The notes under the pieces were generated by a model that was not told the origin of the DNA, searched no databases, and saw only the letters and a program-made list of their open reading frames with translations. Below, piece after piece: positions 1 to 7,714 of a DNA stretch of 13,492 nt. Within the stretch, counting starts at the first letter, position 1; each line of letters opens with the position of its first letter. This DNA is from Flavobacteriaceae bacterium (GTDB lineage: Bacteria > Bacteroidota > Bacteroidia > Flavobacteriales > Flavobacteriaceae). The translations under genes and the position numbers were made by a program. The stretch covers positions 1-13,492 of the forward strand of contig CANHBE010000040.1 of assembly GCA_947458575.1 (NCBI GenBank). The letters are read 5' to 3'.

Positions 1-25
1 GAAATTAAACTTTTGCAAAAAATTA

Positions 26-70
26 AAAAAACCAGATGAAATTCTTAAAATGAACTTTATCTGGTTTTTT
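26..70 (-). terminator. Intrinsic terminator downstream of tRNA-Arg
   Basis: A perfect 12-bp inverted repeat (26-37 paired with 59-70) has core CCAGAT/ATCTGG, flanking A/T runs and a 21-base loop. Read on the minus strand, the stem closes with a run of six T and then AATTTTTT, as expected of a Rho-independent terminator. It begins 2 bases after the encoded CCA of the tRNA. The opposite strand has the same A-stem-T layout, so it may also stop transcription arriving from the left. Confidence 0.85.
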
Positions 71-71
71 A

Positions 72-148
72 TGGTGACCGCGAAGGGATTCGAACCCCCA
101 ACCCTCAGAGCCGAAATCTGATATTCTATCCAGTTGAACTACGCAGCC
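72..148 (-). tRNA. tRNA-Arg (anticodon UCG), CCA encoded
   Basis: The minus strand folds into a full cloverleaf. The acceptor stem is GGCTGCG with CGCGGTC (two G-U pairs). The D arm is GTTC/GAAT with an AACTGGATA loop. The anticodon stem is TCAGA/TCTGA around the 7-base loop TTTCGGC, which places TCG at positions 34-36. The T arm is GGGGG/CCCTT around TTCGAAT. The discriminator is A and the 3' CCA is encoded. An A at position 20 of the D loop is a known arginine identity element. The tRNA reads CGA and, through wobble, other CGN codons. It lies 73 bases after the yqeY stop with no convincing terminator or own promoter between them, so co-transcription is likely but inferred. Confidence 0.95.
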
Positions 149-151
149 ATA

Positions 152-197
152 TTTGGATTGTTAGATTGTTTTATTTTTAGATATCGAACAATCCAAA
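152..197 (-). repeat. Inverted repeat between yqeY and tRNA-Arg
   Basis: An 11-bp perfect inverted repeat (TTTGGATTGTT at 152-162, complement at 187-197) has a 24-base AT-rich loop. It fills most of the spacer between the yqeY stop and the tRNA 5' end. No T-run follows it on the minus strand, since the tRNA begins almost at once, so it does not look like a terminator. It could form a structure just before the tRNA in a shared transcript; any role in tRNA 5' processing is speculation. Confidence 0.5.
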
Positions 198-221
198 AAT
201 CTGACAGTCTAATAAACTTAT

Positions 222-671
222 TTAAACTAATAATTTTTTCACGATACTAGAGATTGTCTTGCCCTCAGCTGTGCCGCCCAATTGAGCAGAAGCGATTCCC
301 ATTACTTTCCCCATATCAGCAATGCCTGAGGCTCCTGTTTCTGCAATGATTTTTGCAACTACTGCTTCTACTTCTGCTTCACTTAGCTGTGCGGGAAGAA
401 ACTTTTCTATAACAGCGACCTGAGCTAATTCAGGTTCAGCCAAATCCAACCGATTTTGTTGCGTAAATATGTTGGCGCTATCTTTACGAGTTTTGACTAA
501 TTTCTGTAGCAATTTGATTTCGTCTTGCTCTGAAATTTCTTCTTTGCTACCCGAAGCAGTTTGTGCTAACAACAACTCAGATTTAATCGCGCGCAGCGCT
601 TCTAGGGCTACGGTATCTTTCGCTCTCATGGCAGTCTTAATTTCTTCCATGATTTTTGCAGATAGACTCAT
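222..671 (-). CDS. GatB/YqeY domain-containing protein
   Basis: This 149-residue protein is a stand-alone YqeY-family protein, related to the C-terminal tRNA-binding domain of the GatB amidotransferase subunit but lacking the catalytic part. The sequence shows the family pattern: an N-terminal helical half (MEEIKTAMRAKDTVALEALR, then LLQKLVKTRKDSANIF), the central EKFLPAQLSE segment, and a small C-terminal domain with the GASGIADMGKVMG stretch and a lysine-rich end. The length is normal for the family. The cellular function of YqeY proteins is not settled; a tRNA-related role is only suggested by homology. The ATG start is preceded by AAGGAA at a suitable distance, one of the better ribosome-binding sites in the window. 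The gene follows ftsZ but is cut off from it by a terminator and has its own predicted promoter. A tRNA-Arg gene lies directly downstream. Confidence 0.93.
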   Translation of the reverse strand: MSLSAKIMEEIKTAMRAKDTVALEALRAIKSELLLAQTASGSKEEISEQDEIKLLQKLVKTRKDSANIFTQQNRLDLAEPELAQVAVIEKFLPAQLSEAEVEAVVAKIIAETGASGIADMGKVMGIASAQLGGTAEGKTISSIVKKLLV

Positions 672-718
672 TGATTCCTTATTTTATGTATGTATTTATA
701 ACCTATGGTTTGTATTTT

Positions 719-840
719 GCCCCAGATGGCAGCGGCATCCTTTTATCTTGACCTCGTTTCAGTGATTCAGTTTCGCCCGATTAACCATTTACAAATCCTG
801 AAACGAGGTCAGGGTAAAAGATATAGCGAACAGCTGGATT
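719..840. repeat. Modular intergenic repeat element, copy 1
   Basis: The left arm (725-744) is identical over 20 bases to 9162-9181. The right arm (816-834, AAAAGATATAGCGAACAGC) matches 9222-9240 at 17 of 19 bases. Between the arms is an inner inverted repeat: GACCTCGTTTCAG at 750-762 pairs with 798-810 over 13 bp. Pairing extends outward to 740-820 with a few G-U pairs, around a 35-base loop. The outer arms are themselves roughly complementary, so the whole element can fold as one long imperfect hairpin. It lies in the predicted yqeY leader. Neither strand shows a T-run after the stem, so it is not a terminator. Confidence 0.75.
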
Positions 841-849
841 AAGGCCCGA

Positions 850-879
850 CAAAACTACAAAAAAAAGTAAGATGAGCAA
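850..879 (-). promoter_or_regulatory. Predicted Bacteroidota-type promoter for yqeY
   Basis: On the minus strand, TTG (879-877) is followed by exactly 19 bases and then TAGTTTTG (857-850). This fits the Bacteroidota sigma-ABfr consensus TTG-N19-TAnnTTTG at every fixed position. It lies just downstream of the ftsZ terminator and points at yqeY. A start near 843-845 would give a leader of about 170 bases containing the repeat element. No other spacer in the window gave an equally good match. The motif is short and AT-rich, so a chance match cannot be ruled out. Confidence 0.55.
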
Positions 880-895
880 CTTCTTTGTAAAACAA

Positions 896-931
896 AATAA
901 CCCGAAAACTTGAGGGAATTTTCGGGTTATT
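896..931 (-). terminator. Intrinsic terminator after ftsZ
   Basis: A perfect 13-bp stem (896-908 paired with 919-931) contains the GC core CCCGAAAA/TTTTCGGG and has a 10-base loop. On the minus strand it is followed by TTGTTTTAC, a U-rich tail. It lies 20 bases after the ftsZ stop codon and marks the 3' end of the dcw transcript. Confidence 0.9.
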
Positions 932-951
932 CGCAACTAATTTGAAACTAG

Positions 952-2913
952 TTAATCTACATTGTCGTGTAAGAATGAGTTGTTTGTTCTCAATTGAGAA
1001 TCATCATTGCTATCGGTACCGAAAGACGTTCTAGAAATATTATTATCCTGCGCAGAAGTGTTGATGTCTATTCCCTGTCTTTTGTAGGCAGGCTCTTTTT
1101 CGAACTCTTCCATCCGAGAAGGATTGTTATGGAACTTATAATTAAATTCTTTCAGCTTTCGTCTTCTTTCGTCGGCTCTCAATCGCAAGGTATCTTCTAT
1201 TGACATTTCGATAGGTGAAACTTCCTCGAACGCTGCGGAAAAATTAGAAACCTCTTCTACTTTCTTCACTGTAATATTAAGTTCTTCCTCGATTGGTTCA
1301 GCAACTTTATTCTCCAACGGTTTCGAATTGAGTAATTCGTTCTCAATTTCCATGTATTCTTCAAGAGAATATCTGATAACGCCATCTTTATTTACTTCCG
1401 TCATAGGAACCATTTGCACCGGCTGATTTACTTCAATATTCATCGTTTCGCTGCTTAATTCAAATAACACTTTATCCTCGTCCAACGCTAATTCTGGTTT
1501 AGAAATTGGCAAGTCAAATGTCAGAGTCGCTTGCTCTTCTTTTACTTGAATTGCATCAATTACAGGAATTTCATTGGCGATGTGGCTTATGCTACTTGCT
1601 GTAGGTTCTGTAACAAAAGCATCAGAAACTTCAAAGCTCAACTCTTTCTCAGGAGAGACAATTTCAAAAGTTACATCCAAATTCTTGATAAACTCTGAAA
1701 TTACGATCAGTTCATTCTCATTAAGAACCGGTTCTTTAACCTCGAATTCTTCATCGTCTGTTAATTCGAAGACAATCTTTTCGTCTGTGGAAACGGCGGG
1801 AACTTTTACTTCTGAATCAAGGTCAAAAGACACAACCGTTTTTTTGGTTAAATCTTGCTCTAATTTATGTTCGCCATCCAACGAGTGAATTATTTTCTTT
1901 GGCTCGGTGTTAACGATTTCATTTTGTTGTTCTACGTTAAATCCGGTTGCAATGATGGTTACAGCAATTGCATCTCCTAAAGTTTCGTCTTCACCAACTC
2001 CCATAATGATGTTGGCATTGAAACCTGCCTCAGTTTGAATATGGTCGTTAATTTCTCCTATTTCATCAATTGTAATTTCATTTGTACCAGAAACGATAAG
2101 CAACAATACGTTTTTAGCTCCGGTAATCTTATTGTCATTTAAAAGAGGTGAATCTAAAGCTGCAATAATAGCCTCTTTAGCGCGATTTTCTCCGAGCGCA
2201 GTTGCAGAACCCATGATTGCGGTACCGCTGTTTGAAAGTACCGTTTTAGCATCTTTCAAATCGATGTTCTGAGTGTAGTGATGTGTGATCACTTCTGCTA
2301 TTCCGCGTGAAGCTGTAGCCAATACTTCATCAGCTTTTGAGAATCCGGCTTTGAATCCTAGGTTCCCATAAACTTCTCTCAGTTTATTATTATTAATAAC
2401 GATTAGCGAATCAACTTGCTTGCGTAGTTTCTCAACTCCTAATAATGCTTGATCTGAACGCACTTTCCCTTCAAATTGAAATGGAATCGTTACTATACCT
2501 ACCGTTAGAATATCTCGTTCTTTCGCCAACTGAGCAATAACCGGAGCAGCACCTGTTCCTGTTCCTCCACCCATACCTGCGGTGATAAATACCATTTTGG
2601 TATTGGTATCCAACATCGTTTCGATATCGGCTATACTTTCGAGGGCAGATTGTTGTCCAACTTCAGGATTAGCACCAGCGCCCAAACCTTCAGTTAGGTT
2701 TACTCCCAATTGAATCTTATTGGCAACAGGGCTATTTTGCAATGCCTGTGCATCCGTATTACAAACGATAAAGTCTACGCCCTTGATGCCTTGTTTAAAC
2801 ATGTGGTTGATGGCATTGCTACCGCCGCCGCCTACACCAATTACTTTAATTACATTCGACTGATTTTTAGGCAAATCGAACGAGATGTTTCCAAAATCTG
2901 AGTTGCTTGTCAT
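952..2913 (-). CDS. ftsZ: Cell division GTPase FtsZ, long-linker form
   Basis: FtsZ is the tubulin-like GTPase that polymerises into the Z ring and recruits the divisome. Residues about 20-328 are the GTPase and C-terminal tubulin domains, with GVGGGGSN at 26-33, the tubulin signature GGGTGTG at 115-121, and a T7-loop catalytic motif N216-x-D218-x-x-D221 (NIDLKD). The protein has 653 residues against roughly 380-400 in most bacteria. The excess is an acidic, low-complexity linker (about 330-575) followed by a basic helix-like stretch (577-591) and PAYKRQGI at 608-615, which resembles the FtsA-binding tail peptide PAFLRKQ of E. coli. Another 38 residues follow, ending NNSFLHDNVD. The linker repeats a hydrophobic-x-F-[DE]-hydrophobic motif. 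The gene starts 48 bases after ftsA, with an A-rich leader and no clear Shine-Dalgarno site, and ends at a terminator. Confidence 0.98.
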   Translation of the reverse strand: MTSNSDFGNISFDLPKNQSNVIKVIGVGGGGSNAINHMFKQGIKGVDFIVCNTDAQALQNSPVANKIQLGVNLTEGLGAGANPEVGQQSALESIADIETMLDTNTKMVFITAGMGGGTGTGAAPVIAQLAKERDILTVGIVTIPFQFEGKVRSDQALLGVEKLRKQVDSLIVINNNKLREVYGNLGFKAGFSKADEVLATASRGIAEVITHHYTQNIDLKDAKTVLSNSGTAIMGSATALGENRAKEAIIAALDSPLLNDNKITGAKNVLLLIVSGTNEITIDEIGEINDHIQTEAGFNANIIMGVGEDETLGDAIAVTIIATGFNVEQQNEIVNTEPKKIIHSLDGEHKLEQDLTKKTVVSFDLDSEVKVPAVSTDEKIVFELTDDEEFEVKEPVLNENELIVISEFIKNLDVTFEIVSPEKELSFEVSDAFVTEPTASSISHIANEIPVIDAIQVKEEQATLTFDLPISKPELALDEDKVLFELSSETMNIEVNQPVQMVPMTEVNKDGVIRYSLEEYMEIENELLNSKPLENKVAEPIEEELNITVKKVEEVSNFSAAFEEVSPIEMSIEDTLRLRADERRRKLKEFNYKFHNNPSRMEEFEKEPAYKRQGIDINTSAQDNNISRTSFGTDSNDDSQLRTNNSFLHDNVD

Positions 2914-2961
2914 ATTTTTTGGTTTTTTGATATTCTTATTTTAGTCTATTGAGGCGTATTT

Positions 2962-4374
2962 TTATTCAGCGTTGTCTAGGAATTCTTTGATCTTGTCGAC
3001 ATATTTATCGAAAAACGATCTTCTTATTTTAGTTTCTGTTGACTCTGACTTGAAAACTGTTTCTACTTCTTTTTCCTTTGTTTCGTCTTCCACTTTTTCA
3101 AAAACTGGTTCTTCAATTGGTTTCGGAACGTCAAAAGGTTCAAAAGTTCGCTCTTGTTTGAAAGACACTTTTTCCGGTACGGTTGCCGTTTCAAACTTTA
3201 CCGCACTTTGCGTTTTGTTTTCGATGCTATTCATCACCAATCCAACGGCTGTTGCATATAACGGACTCGAGATCTCTTCATCTGAATTTCCAGCCAAATG
3301 CTCATTTGGGTAACCAATTCTGGTATCCATACCCGTGATATACTCAACAAGTTGTTTGATATGTTTTAAATTCGCACCACCACCAGTAAGAACGATTCCT
3401 GCAATAAGTTTCTTACGTGGATCTTCGTGACCATATGCTCTAATTTCCGCGAAAACCTGATCGATAATTTCTACGACTCGTGCGTGAATAATCTTAGACA
3501 AATTTTTGAGTGAAATTTCTTTCGGCTCTCGTCCTCTGAGTCCGGGAATAGAAACAATCTCGTTGTCTTTGTTTTCTCCCGGCCACGCAGAACCAAACTT
3601 AACTTTCAGCAATTCTGCTTGCTTTTCGATAATTGAGCATCCTTCTTTGATGTCTTCTGTAATAACATTTCCACCAAAAGGAATAACTGCAGTATGTCGA
3701 ATGATTCCATCTTTGAAAATCGCCAAATCTGTCGTTCCTCCTCCAATATCGATCAAAGCCACACCGGCCTCTTTCTCTTCTTGACTTAAGACTGCATCTG
3801 CAGACGCTAATGGCTCTAATGTTAAACCGGATAACTCTATCCCGGAACTTTGTATACATCTGCCCACATTTCTGATGGAAGATGCTTGACCAACAACCAC
3901 GTGGAAGCTGCTTTCTAAGCGTCCGCCGTACATCCCGATAGGTTCCTTTATATCTGACTGACCATCTATTTTGAACTCTTGTGGCAGAACGTGAATTATT
4001 TCTTCGCCCGGCAGCATGGCTAATTTGTGAACTTGATTGATCAGCATGTCAATATCTTTACCGCCAATCACTTCTTCAGCATTGCCTCTACTGATATAAT
4101 CGCTGTGTTGAATGCTACGGATATGTTGACCTGCAATACCAACTACAACATCCTTAATTTTGTAACCCGAGTTATTCTCAGCTTCGTTAATAGCTTGTTG
4201 AATAGACTGAATGGTTTGTGTAATGTTATTTACTACACCTCTAGCCACACCAAGGCTTTTGGACTTACCAACACCCAGAATCTCTAATTTTCCGTACTCG
4301 TTCTTCTTGCCAATCATAGCCACAATCTTTGTGGTTCCAATGTCAAGACCTACTGCGATATTCTCTTTTTCCAT
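2962..4374 (-). CDS. ftsA: Cell division protein FtsA
   Basis: FtsA is an actin-family ATPase that tethers FtsZ polymers to the inner membrane and links them to later divisome proteins. The sequence shows phosphate-1 GLDIGTTK (9-16), phosphate-2 LIDIGGGTTDL (207-217) and the adenosine motif VLTGGGANL (328-336). The segment at about 85-165 corresponds to the SHS2/1C domain that replaces an actin subdomain in this family. After about residue 390 there is a Glu/Lys-rich linker, then a C-terminal stretch at 449-468 (KIRRSFFDKYVDKIKEFLDN) that reads as an amphipathic membrane-targeting helix. The total of 470 residues is about 50 more than E. coli FtsA, the extra being in this linker. The gene begins 6 bases after the ftsQ stop, so it is very probably co-transcribed and translationally coupled. 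Confidence 0.98.
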   Translation of the reverse strand: MEKENIAVGLDIGTTKIVAMIGKKNEYGKLEILGVGKSKSLGVARGVVNNITQTIQSIQQAINEAENNSGYKIKDVVVGIAGQHIRSIQHSDYISRGNAEEVIGGKDIDMLINQVHKLAMLPGEEIIHVLPQEFKIDGQSDIKEPIGMYGGRLESSFHVVVGQASSIRNVGRCIQSSGIELSGLTLEPLASADAVLSQEEKEAGVALIDIGGGTTDLAIFKDGIIRHTAVIPFGGNVITEDIKEGCSIIEKQAELLKVKFGSAWPGENKDNEIVSIPGLRGREPKEISLKNLSKIIHARVVEIIDQVFAEIRAYGHEDPRKKLIAGIVLTGGGANLKHIKQLVEYITGMDTRIGYPNEHLAGNSDEEISSPLYATAVGLVMNSIENKTQSAVKFETATVPEKVSFKQERTFEPFDVPKPIEEPVFEKVEDETKEKEVETVFKSESTETKIRRSFFDKYVDKIKEFLDNAE

Positions 4375-4380
4375 ATTCTA

Positions 4381-5103
4381 CTATTTGGTGCAAACTACCT
4401 GTTGCGTAAATGTCAGATTAATCTTTTTATAACGAAACAATGTACTATCGACTACCGTTTTTTGGTAAAAAGCTTTATAGTTTTGAAACTTTCGCTCTAT
4501 ATTGATTGGTTTGCCAAACAGAATTTCATAATCGAAACCTCTACTCTGCATTTTTAGGTTTCCCACCGCTGAAATCCGCATGCCGATGATATTTTTTTTC
4601 AAAAAGTCATCATGCCAAACGTAACGTAACAGTTTGCTGAAATCCTTCCTATTTACTTTGTTAATATCCCCCGAAATTATTGGAACCCTTGCTGTAAATT
4701 CGTCCGACAAAGGCATTATATTTCCTTGATAGTCAATATAAAAAGAGTCTTCATCATTGAATACCCTTGCGATGGGTGTTTTTTGTTTTACCATCGCTTT
4801 TAAAACACCATCTATGCTCACGAAAACCTCAGATTTTTCAATCATTGGGTTCGAATTGATAGACTTTTCCAATTGGTTCAAATCTACTTTATCTTTATTT
4901 ATGCTTTGCGCGTCGCTTTTATTTTCTATTAACAATTTATTAACCACTTCCTGTTTGATAAATGGACTAGAGTCATCAACAAAAATCACTTCAGATTTTA
5001 CTAATTTTCTACTTTGATTTCGCGTCGAAGTAAAAGAATACAAAAAAACCATCAATGCTAACATCAGTATTACTCGAACATTTGACCATTTGACCCAATT
5101 CAT
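4381..5103 (-). CDS. ftsQ: Cell division protein FtsQ
   Basis: FtsQ is a bitopic inner-membrane divisome protein that joins the cytoplasmic Z ring to the periplasmic synthases, in other bacteria through FtsL and FtsB. The 240-residue product has a short cytoplasmic tail, one transmembrane helix (about 9-26, VRVILMLALMVFLYSF) and a periplasmic part. Residues about 37-108 fit a POTRA domain: KSEVIFVDDSSPFIKQEVV, then SNPMIEKSEVFVSIDGVLKA and KQKTPIARVF. A FtsQ/DivIB-type region follows, with FYIDYQGNIMPL and PIISGD. FtsQ sequences diverge strongly, so the call rests on topology, these motifs and position between murC and ftsA. The ATG overlaps the murC stop (ATGA), indicating translational coupling. 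Confidence 0.93.
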   Translation of the reverse strand: MNWVKWSNVRVILMLALMVFLYSFTSTRNQSRKLVKSEVIFVDDSSPFIKQEVVNKLLIENKSDAQSINKDKVDLNQLEKSINSNPMIEKSEVFVSIDGVLKAMVKQKTPIARVFNDEDSFYIDYQGNIMPLSDEFTARVPIISGDINKVNRKDFSKLLRYVWHDDFLKKNIIGMRISAVGNLKMQSRGFDYEILFGKPINIERKFQNYKAFYQKTVVDSTLFRYKKINLTFTQQVVCTK

Positions 5104-6440
5104 AATAATGCATCTTTAATTGATTTCACTAATTCTCCGATATCTCCTGCGCCAATCGTGACAATAACTTTTGCATCACTTTTCACGACAGCTGCTATTA
5201 ACTCATTTTTGGTCACCAATTTTGCGTTCGGGTTTTTGATCTTATTCAACAACCACTGTGAAGTCACGCCTTCAATTGGTACTTCTCTAGCCGGATAAAT
5301 ATCTAGCAAAAGCAACTCATCAAAAGCACTCAAACTATCGGCGAAACCATCAACAAAATCTCTGGTTCTACTGTACAAATGTGGCTGAAAAACAGCTAGG
5401 ACTTTTCGATTTGGATAGAGTTCACGAACTGCTTGATAAACCGCATTAATTTCTGTTGGGTGATGCGCGTAATCGTCGATAAAAACCAAATCATCTCTTC
5501 TAATTTGGAATGAAAAACGACGCCGAATTCCGAGGAAAGACGCTAGTGCATTGCGGATATCTTCATTTGAAATTCCGTAAGACTTTGCCATAGCTAGCGC
5601 CATTAATGCATTGGTCAAATTGTGTTTTCCCGGTAAGCTAAACCGAAGGTCTTTGATAAGCTCAGCGGGTGTTTGAACATCAAACACATACTCGTTTTTT
5701 TCTATTCTGACGTTAAACGCTTTGAAAGAGGCTTCATCGTTGACTGCGACCTCTACTCCTTCTAAGTTCAGTCCTTTGGCGATAAACAACTTGCTTTTAT
5801 CTTCTACTTTTTCTGCGAATGCTTTAAAAGATGCTTCAATGGAAGACTTATCGCCATATATGTCCAAATGGTCTGCGTCTGTGGAAGTGACACAGGCGAT
5901 ATTTGGGTGCAAATGCAAAAACGAACGATCAAATTCATCTGCTTCAACTACCGTAACAGTTTTTCCATTTCCGACCAAGTTAGAATTGTAATTTTCTACA
6001 ATTCCGCCTATAAATGATGTAACATCCACACCGCTTTGGAATAAAATATGACCGAGAATGCCGGATGTCGTTGTTTTGCCATGCGTTCCTGCAACAGCAA
6101 AACAGAAGGTGTCTTTTGTGATTATGCCAAGCACTTCCGCTCTTTTTCGGATATCGAAATCTCGTTCGATAAAATAATTCCATTCTGCGTGATATACAGG
6201 AACTGCAGGCGTCACAACCACCAAAGTATTTTCTTTATAGTAACTGACCGGAATGGCAGCAATACTGTCTTCAAAATGAATATTTATACCACTTTCTTCC
6301 AACTCTCTCGTCAGTTCGGTTTCTGTCTTATCGTATCCGGACACGTTCTTACCCAAGGTTTTGAAATATCGCGCCAAAGCACTCATACCGATGCCTCCGA
6401 TACCAATGAAGTAGACGTTATGTATTTGATTCAAATTCAT
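5100..6440 (-). CDS. murC: UDP-N-acetylmuramate--L-alanine ligase MurC
   Basis: MurC is the cytoplasmic ligase that adds L-alanine to UDP-MurNAc using ATP, the first amino-acid step of peptidoglycan precursor synthesis. The 446 residues show the three Mur-ligase domains in order. The N-terminal Rossmann-like domain carries GIGGIGMSALA (13-23). The central ATPase domain carries the P-loop AGTHGKTTT (117-125), EADEFDRSF (166-174) and DADHLDIYG (188-196). The C-terminal domain carries DDYAHHPTEI (322-331), the MurC-type version of this motif, and FQPHLYSRTRDF. The length is slightly below the E. coli enzyme and typical for Bacteroidota. The start is 45 bases after the murG stop, and the TGA stop overlaps the ftsQ start by 4 bases. 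Confidence 0.98.
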   Translation of the reverse strand: MNLNQIHNVYFIGIGGIGMSALARYFKTLGKNVSGYDKTETELTRELEESGINIHFEDSIAAIPVSYYKENTLVVVTPAVPVYHAEWNYFIERDFDIRKRAEVLGIITKDTFCFAVAGTHGKTTTSGILGHILFQSGVDVTSFIGGIVENYNSNLVGNGKTVTVVEADEFDRSFLHLHPNIACVTSTDADHLDIYGDKSSIEASFKAFAEKVEDKSKLFIAKGLNLEGVEVAVNDEASFKAFNVRIEKNEYVFDVQTPAELIKDLRFSLPGKHNLTNALMALAMAKSYGISNEDIRNALASFLGIRRRFSFQIRRDDLVFIDDYAHHPTEINAVYQAVRELYPNRKVLAVFQPHLYSRTRDFVDGFADSLSAFDELLLLDIYPAREVPIEGVTSQWLLNKIKNPNAKLVTKNELIAAVVKSDAKVIVTIGAGDIGELVKSIKDALL

Positions 6441-6485
6441 TTATGGGCAATAAGGTTGAAAGTTCCTTTGGTTTTTAGGTTTTTG

Positions 6486-7577
6486 TTACTTTATTAATTT
6501 TATAATTTCTTCAACGATATCTCTTGTGGCATTGGGTTTCGCCAATGTCTTGATGTTTAAAGAAAGTTCTTTTTGTAAGTTTAGATTGCTTAGTAGATTA
6601 CTGAAAACCGTTTCAAATCTTTCGTCAAGTTCACTTTCCTTCACGAGAATCGCTCCTTTTTTGTCTACGATAGCTTGTGCATTTTTTGTTTGATGATCCT
6701 CCGCAACATTTGGAGAGGGAATAAAGATGACTGGCTTTCCAACCAAACACAGTTCAGATACAGACGATGCACCGGCGCGAGAAATGACAAAATCAGCTGC
6801 CGCATATACCAAATCCATTCTGTCGATAAATGCAGAAACCTGAACATGCTCTTTATTGTTAAAGCCCTCGTAATCGTTGATATAGAACTTCCCGCATTGC
6901 CATATCAGTTGTACGTCATTTGAAGCGAAGAAATCGAGTTCTTTTGCAATCAATTGATTAATTCTTCTGGCTCCTAAACTTCCTCCTAAAACCAAGATTG
7001 TTTTTTTTGCCGGGTTTAATTTGAAATACCCGATCGCTTCATCTCTTTTACTGTCAATGTCGATCAAGTCTTGGCGTACTGGATTTCCGGTCAATTTAAT
7101 TTTCTCTTTTGGGAAAAAACGTTCCAGATTCTCGTATGCGACACAAATCGAATTGGCTTTTTTGCTTAACAGTTTGTTGGTAATGCCCGGGTAGGAATTC
7201 TGTTCTTGGATCAGTGTTGGTATGCCGGCAAGGTTTGCCATTTGTAGCAATGGTCCGCTTGCAAAACCGCCGGTTCCAATTACCACATCAGGCTTAAATT
7301 GACTGATAATCGAACGCGATTTAAGCAAACTACTCACAAGCTTGAACGGAAACATAGCATTGTCGATTGTTAGTTTTCTTTGCAAACCGGCAATCCAAAG
7401 TCCTTTGATAGCATAACCTGCTTGAGGTACTTTTTGCATTTCCATTTTGTCTTGAGCGCCCACAAATAGGAACTCAGCATTTGGATACCGCAACTTCAAT
7501 TCATTGGCAATAGCAATCGCCGGGTAGATATGTCCACCTGTTCCGCCACCGCTTAATATGAATTTTAGTTTTGTCAT
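6486..7577 (-). CDS. murG: Lipid II synthase MurG (GlcNAc transferase)
   Basis: MurG transfers GlcNAc from UDP-GlcNAc to lipid I at the inner face of the cytoplasmic membrane, giving lipid II. The 363-residue GT-B fold protein shows the glycine-rich loop GGGTGGH (10-16) with its conserved histidine, a second G-loop TGGFASGP (102-109), NPVRQDL (165-171), the third glycine loop GGSLGA (198-203), the nucleotide-sugar site SRAGASSVSEL (266-276), and EDHQTKNA (293-300) in place of the proteobacterial DRQQYWNA. It begins 137 bases after ftsW, an unusually wide gap for this pair, and is followed 45 bases later by murC. The leader is A-rich without an obvious Shine-Dalgarno site. Confidence 0.98.
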   Translation of the reverse strand: MTKLKFILSGGGTGGHIYPAIAIANELKLRYPNAEFLFVGAQDKMEMQKVPQAGYAIKGLWIAGLQRKLTIDNAMFPFKLVSSLLKSRSIISQFKPDVVIGTGGFASGPLLQMANLAGIPTLIQEQNSYPGITNKLLSKKANSICVAYENLERFFPKEKIKLTGNPVRQDLIDIDSKRDEAIGYFKLNPAKKTILVLGGSLGARRINQLIAKELDFFASNDVQLIWQCGKFYINDYEGFNNKEHVQVSAFIDRMDLVYAAADFVISRAGASSVSELCLVGKPVIFIPSPNVAEDHQTKNAQAIVDKKGAILVKESELDERFETVFSNLLSNLNLQKELSLNIKTLAKPNATRDIVEEIIKLIK

Positions 7578-7655
7578 TTTTTCTGATAAAAGAATTAAGG
7601 ATACAAAAGCAAAGGGTTAATTTGGATTCTATAATTCTTTCCCTACCTAATAATT

Positions 7656-7712
7656 TTACTTCTTTCTTATTTTATCTCTTGATTTTTGCGTCCTGCATCT
7701 TTTCTCTAATCA
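7656..7712. repeat. Purine-rich degenerate spacer between ftsW and murG
   Basis: The 137-base spacer 7578-7714 has no convincing gene. On the minus strand its ftsW-proximal half is almost all purine and A-rich (runs such as GATTAGAGAAAAGATGCAG and AATAAGAAAGAAG). It resembles the tract at 9091-9126 downstream of murD, which contains GATTAGAAAAAGAGAAG. I see no hairpin with a T-run and no Bacteroidota promoter match in the spacer. It looks like low-complexity filler that lengthens the gap; function unknown. Confidence 0.35.
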
Positions 7713-7714
7713 CT

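Noticed and set aside
152..197. Hairpin between yqeY and the tRNA read as a terminator
   Set aside because: No T-run follows it on the minus strand; the tRNA begins within four bases of the stem.
1574..1888. Plus-strand frame of 104 codons opposite the ftsZ linker
   Set aside because: It is a Ser/Thr-rich mirror of the acidic linker codons and has no independent support.
3599..3859. Minus-strand frame inside ftsA in a second phase
   Set aside because: It lies wholly within a clear ftsA and has the Arg/Cys/Trp-rich composition of an off-frame reading.
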